Assembly (NCBI GenBank): GCA_021808205.1
Contig: JAKBCD010000074.1
Span: 1-7,495 of the forward strand
DNA: 7,495 nucleotides
Source: Pseudomonadota bacterium
Lineage (GTDB): Bacteria > Pseudomonadota > Alphaproteobacteria > Acetobacterales > Acetobacteraceae
Direction of reading: 5' to 3'
A program made the position numbers and the translations under genes. Under the pieces are notes generated by a model that was given only the letters and a program-made list of their open reading frames with translations, ran no database searches and was not told the DNA's origin. Below are positions 5,944-7,495 of this stretch, in pieces (the first letter of the stretch is position 1; every line of letters begins with the position of its first letter).

Positions 5944-6846
5944 ATGAGTCACTCGGTTGTTTCCCGTCAGTTTCTGACTCCCAGGCCGCGGGCTTTGCTG
6001 CTCCTGCTGATGGCGGTCGTGCTGTGGGGGATGGCCCCTATTGGCAACCGTTATTTCATCGGCAGCACCCATCTGGCGATGCCTGGCGCCTCCTATATGG
6101 CGCTGCGCTATACCATCGCCTCCATCTGTTTTTTGCCAGGCGTAATCCGCGCGATGCCAAGCTGGTCCTGGCGGGATTGGCTGCGCGGGGCCGTATGCGG
6201 GCTGGCCGGCGTGTCGGGGTATAACCTGCTTGGCGGCGTGGCGGCACGGACCGTTTCCGCCGGGATGACCGGGCTGCTGAATTCCTCCGAATCGCTGATG
6301 ATCCTGATGCTGGCCTGCCTGATGGCACGCCGGGCGCCGGGCGGGCGCAATATCGTTGCCGCCTTGCTTGGCCTGTGCGGCATTGTGCTGCTAGTCTGCT
6401 CCGCCGGGCCGGCCGAGGGCGATGTGCGCGGCATCTTGCTGTTGTTGCTGGGGGCCTTTGGCTGGTCGATCTATTGTGTGGTGATCCCGCCGCTCATCAA
6501 GAAACACGGCGCGCTGCAAAGCTCGGCGGTGACCATGTGCATCGGCACGGTGCCGCTTCTGATGGCGGGCGGGAAGGGGCTGGGGCCGATGATGGAAGCG
6601 ATGTCCCGCCAGGAATGGGAGCTCATGCTGGTCATGAGCGCCGGCATTTCGGTGGTGGCGCTGGTTGCCTGGAACAAGGGTGTCGCCATTGTGGGTGCGC
6701 AGAGTGCTGGCTGGTTTTTATATCTGCTGCCGGTGTTCAGCGCGCTGGGCGGGTTTGTGCTGCTGGGCGAGCCGCTGACCCTGGCCGAGCTGGCGGGCGG
6801 TGTGATGATCCTCGGTTCGGTTTATTTGGCGCAGCGCCGCCGCTGA
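5944..6846 (+). CDS. EamA/DMT-superfamily membrane transporter
   Basis: This is a 300-residue, very hydrophobic protein with the two-repeat layout of the drug/metabolite transporter superfamily. Each EamA repeat has about five membrane spans, roughly residues 16-145 and 158-297. Signature-like stretches are ALRYTIASICFLPG in the first repeat, and GAQSAGWFLYLLPVFSAL followed by LLGEPLTLAELAGG near the end, matching the family's conserved P-(x)-LLGE region. Members export or import amino acids, nucleobases or other small metabolites across the inner membrane; the substrate cannot be told from sequence. ATG 5944 is used although no clear Shine-Dalgarno precedes it. A later Met at residue 23 would cut into the first membrane span. 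The C-terminus (QRRR) is basic, as expected for a cytoplasmic end. The gene stands alone behind the pgk terminator and converges with yacG, with 31 bases between their stops and no strong terminator visible there. Confidence 0.9.
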   Translation: MSHSVVSRQFLTPRPRALLLLLMAVVLWGMAPIGNRYFIGSTHLAMPGASYMALRYTIASICFLPGVIRAMPSWSWRDWLRGAVCGLAGVSGYNLLGGVAARTVSAGMTGLLNSSESLMILMLACLMARRAPGGRNIVAALLGLCGIVLLVCSAGPAEGDVRGILLLLLGAFGWSIYCVVIPPLIKKHGALQSSAVTMCIGTVPLLMAGGKGLGPMMEAMSRQEWELMLVMSAGISVVALVAWNKGVAIVGAQSAGWFLYLLPVFSALGGFVLLGEPLTLAELAGGVMILGSVYLAQRRR

Positions 6847-6877
6847 AGGGCTCAAACTTGACGGTGGCAAGCAGAGA

Positions 6878-7030
6878 TTATTGCTCCTCGCTGTCCTCGT
6901 CCTCATCCGGCCGGGCGGGCAGCCTGTAGCTGTCGTTCAGCCAGCGGCCAAGGTCAATTTCGGCACAACGCCGAGAGCAAAACGGTTTATGTTCCTCGAT
7001 GGCGGGTTTCTGGCAGATCGGGCATTTCAT
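6878..7030 (-). CDS. yacG: DNA gyrase inhibitor YacG, small zinc-binding protein
   Basis: This short gene encodes 50 residues beginning MKCPICQKPAIEEHKPFCS. It carries the YacG zinc-ribbon ligands Cys3, Cys6, Cys18 and Cys22, followed by the family motif IDLGRWLNDSYRLP (25-38) and a strongly acidic tail (DEDEDSEEQ). In E. coli, YacG binds GyrB and blocks DNA binding by gyrase; by homology the same is expected here. The spacing between the two Cys pairs (11 residues) is shorter than the 15 I recall for E. coli YacG, and the protein is near the lower size limit. The start overlaps the stop of the upstream RNase gene by 4 bases (ATGA, 7027-7030) without a good ribosome-binding site, so translational coupling is likely. 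This pair order is common in alphaproteobacteria. Confidence 0.93.
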   Translation of the reverse strand: MKCPICQKPAIEEHKPFCSRRCAEIDLGRWLNDSYRLPARPDEDEDSEEQ

Positions 7031-7495
7031 CCGTTCAAGATCTCGCGCAAGGGCGGGCGGATGCGCCGCCGGTTGATCTCCGCAAATCCCAGATGGGAAA
7101 AACCCAGGAAATCCGGGTGCAGAAAATCGTTTTTCAATGCCGCGTGCAAGGGGTCTGCCAATTTGGCGCGCGCGGCGGGTTTGAGCCCTGCAAAATCGAT
7201 CAGAATGCCGCCAGAGAGGTTACGGAGCAGAATTTGGCGGCAGATTTCCGGGATGACGGCCTGGTTCAGCGCCAGTGGCGCCATATGGCTGGCGGCGGCC
7301 GCGTCGACATCCAGAAGCGTGGCGGCGGGGGCGGGGGTGATGTGCAGCCGGGCACCGTGGGGCAGGGGGGCTGTCGGCTCGGCCAGGGTGGCGACCTCGT
7401 CCTCAAGAACCGGATCGAACGCCTGCGCGCTGTGGCGCATGCGCCCTTCCAGGGCCGGGCGGAGTTCCGCCATCAGCGCGTAGTCATCCAACACG
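7027..7495 (-). CDS. rng: Ribonuclease E/G-family protein, C-terminal part (5' end outside window)
   Basis: The frame runs off the right edge of the window, giving the last 155 codons. The sequence follows the catalytic DNase I-like region of RNase E/G: GARLHITPAPAATLLDVDAA, then ICRQILLRNLSGGILIDF, and near the end GFSHLGFAEINRRRIRPPL. The Asp of LLDVD and the Asp of LIDF correspond to the two metal-binding catalytic aspartates of E. coli RNase E (Asp303 and Asp346). The residue matching Asn305 there appears to be Asp here. The protein ends soon after this domain, with no Zn-link cysteines or long scaffold region, so it is a short RNase G-like form rather than a full degradosome scaffold. 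Its role would be single-strand RNA cleavage in rRNA or mRNA processing. The stop overlaps yacG by 4 bases. Confidence 0.9.
   Translation of the reverse strand, partial: VLDDYALMAELRPALEGRMRHSAQAFDPVLEDEVATLAEPTAPLPHGARLHITPAPAATLLDVDAAAASHMAPLALNQAVIPEICRQILLRNLSGGILIDFAGLKPAARAKLADPLHAALKNDFLHPDFLGFSHLGFAEINRRRIRPPLREILNG

Noticed and set aside
6847..6877. Bidirectional terminator between the DMT transporter and yacG
   Set aside because: Only a 4-bp CTTG/CAAG pair with no T-run is present in the 31-base gap.

Overview
The window comes from a visibly GC-rich bacterial chromosome. The alphaproteobacterial style of the phosphoglycerate kinase and glyceraldehyde-3-phosphate dehydrogenase, the tkt-gap-pgk order, and the RNase E/G-like gene overlapping a very small yacG all point to Alphaproteobacteria. 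I lean towards the acetic-acid/acidophile family Acetobacteraceae, but this is an impression from protein style and no database search backs it.

Layout: (1) bases 1-477 are the 3' end of an ammonium transporter gene, closed by a clear intrinsic terminator at 501-532. (2) An intergenic stretch of about 240 bases holds a large imperfect palindrome (592-677). It is followed by an 11-codon open frame with an ideal Shine-Dalgarno, encoding MGSFCCPSAPP, whose stop overlaps the possible start of a group II truncated hemoglobin gene (754-1230). A short hairpin plus eight T residues lies just after the small frame. (3) A leader of about 210 bases with several hairpins precedes the central-carbon operon tkt-gap-pgk (1441-5695). 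Its genes are 2 nt apart and then overlap by 4 nt, and a strong terminator follows pgk. (4) An intergenic region carrying a second palindrome (5859-5896) precedes an EamA/DMT-family membrane transporter gene (5944-6846). (5) Converging on it from the right are yacG (6878-7030, 50 codons) and the 3' part of an RNase E/G-type gene (7027-7495), overlapping by 4 nt on the minus strand.

How the genes fit together: transketolase, GAPDH and phosphoglycerate kinase serve the pentose phosphate (or Calvin) and triose-phosphate sections of central metabolism. They look co-transcribed, with translation of pgk coupled to gap. The RNase and YacG genes form a second translationally coupled pair. The ammonium transporter, globin and DMT transporter look like independent units.

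Most genes are ordinary. The part most worth a second look is the region ahead of the globin (about 592-822). There a strong ribosome-binding site drives a tiny Cys-Cys/Pro-Pro peptide frame that sits directly before a terminator-like hairpin. This could be a leader-peptide attenuator, but a one-base frameshift or chance could also explain it. I see no CRISPR array, tRNA, rRNA, insertion sequence or clear novel defence system.
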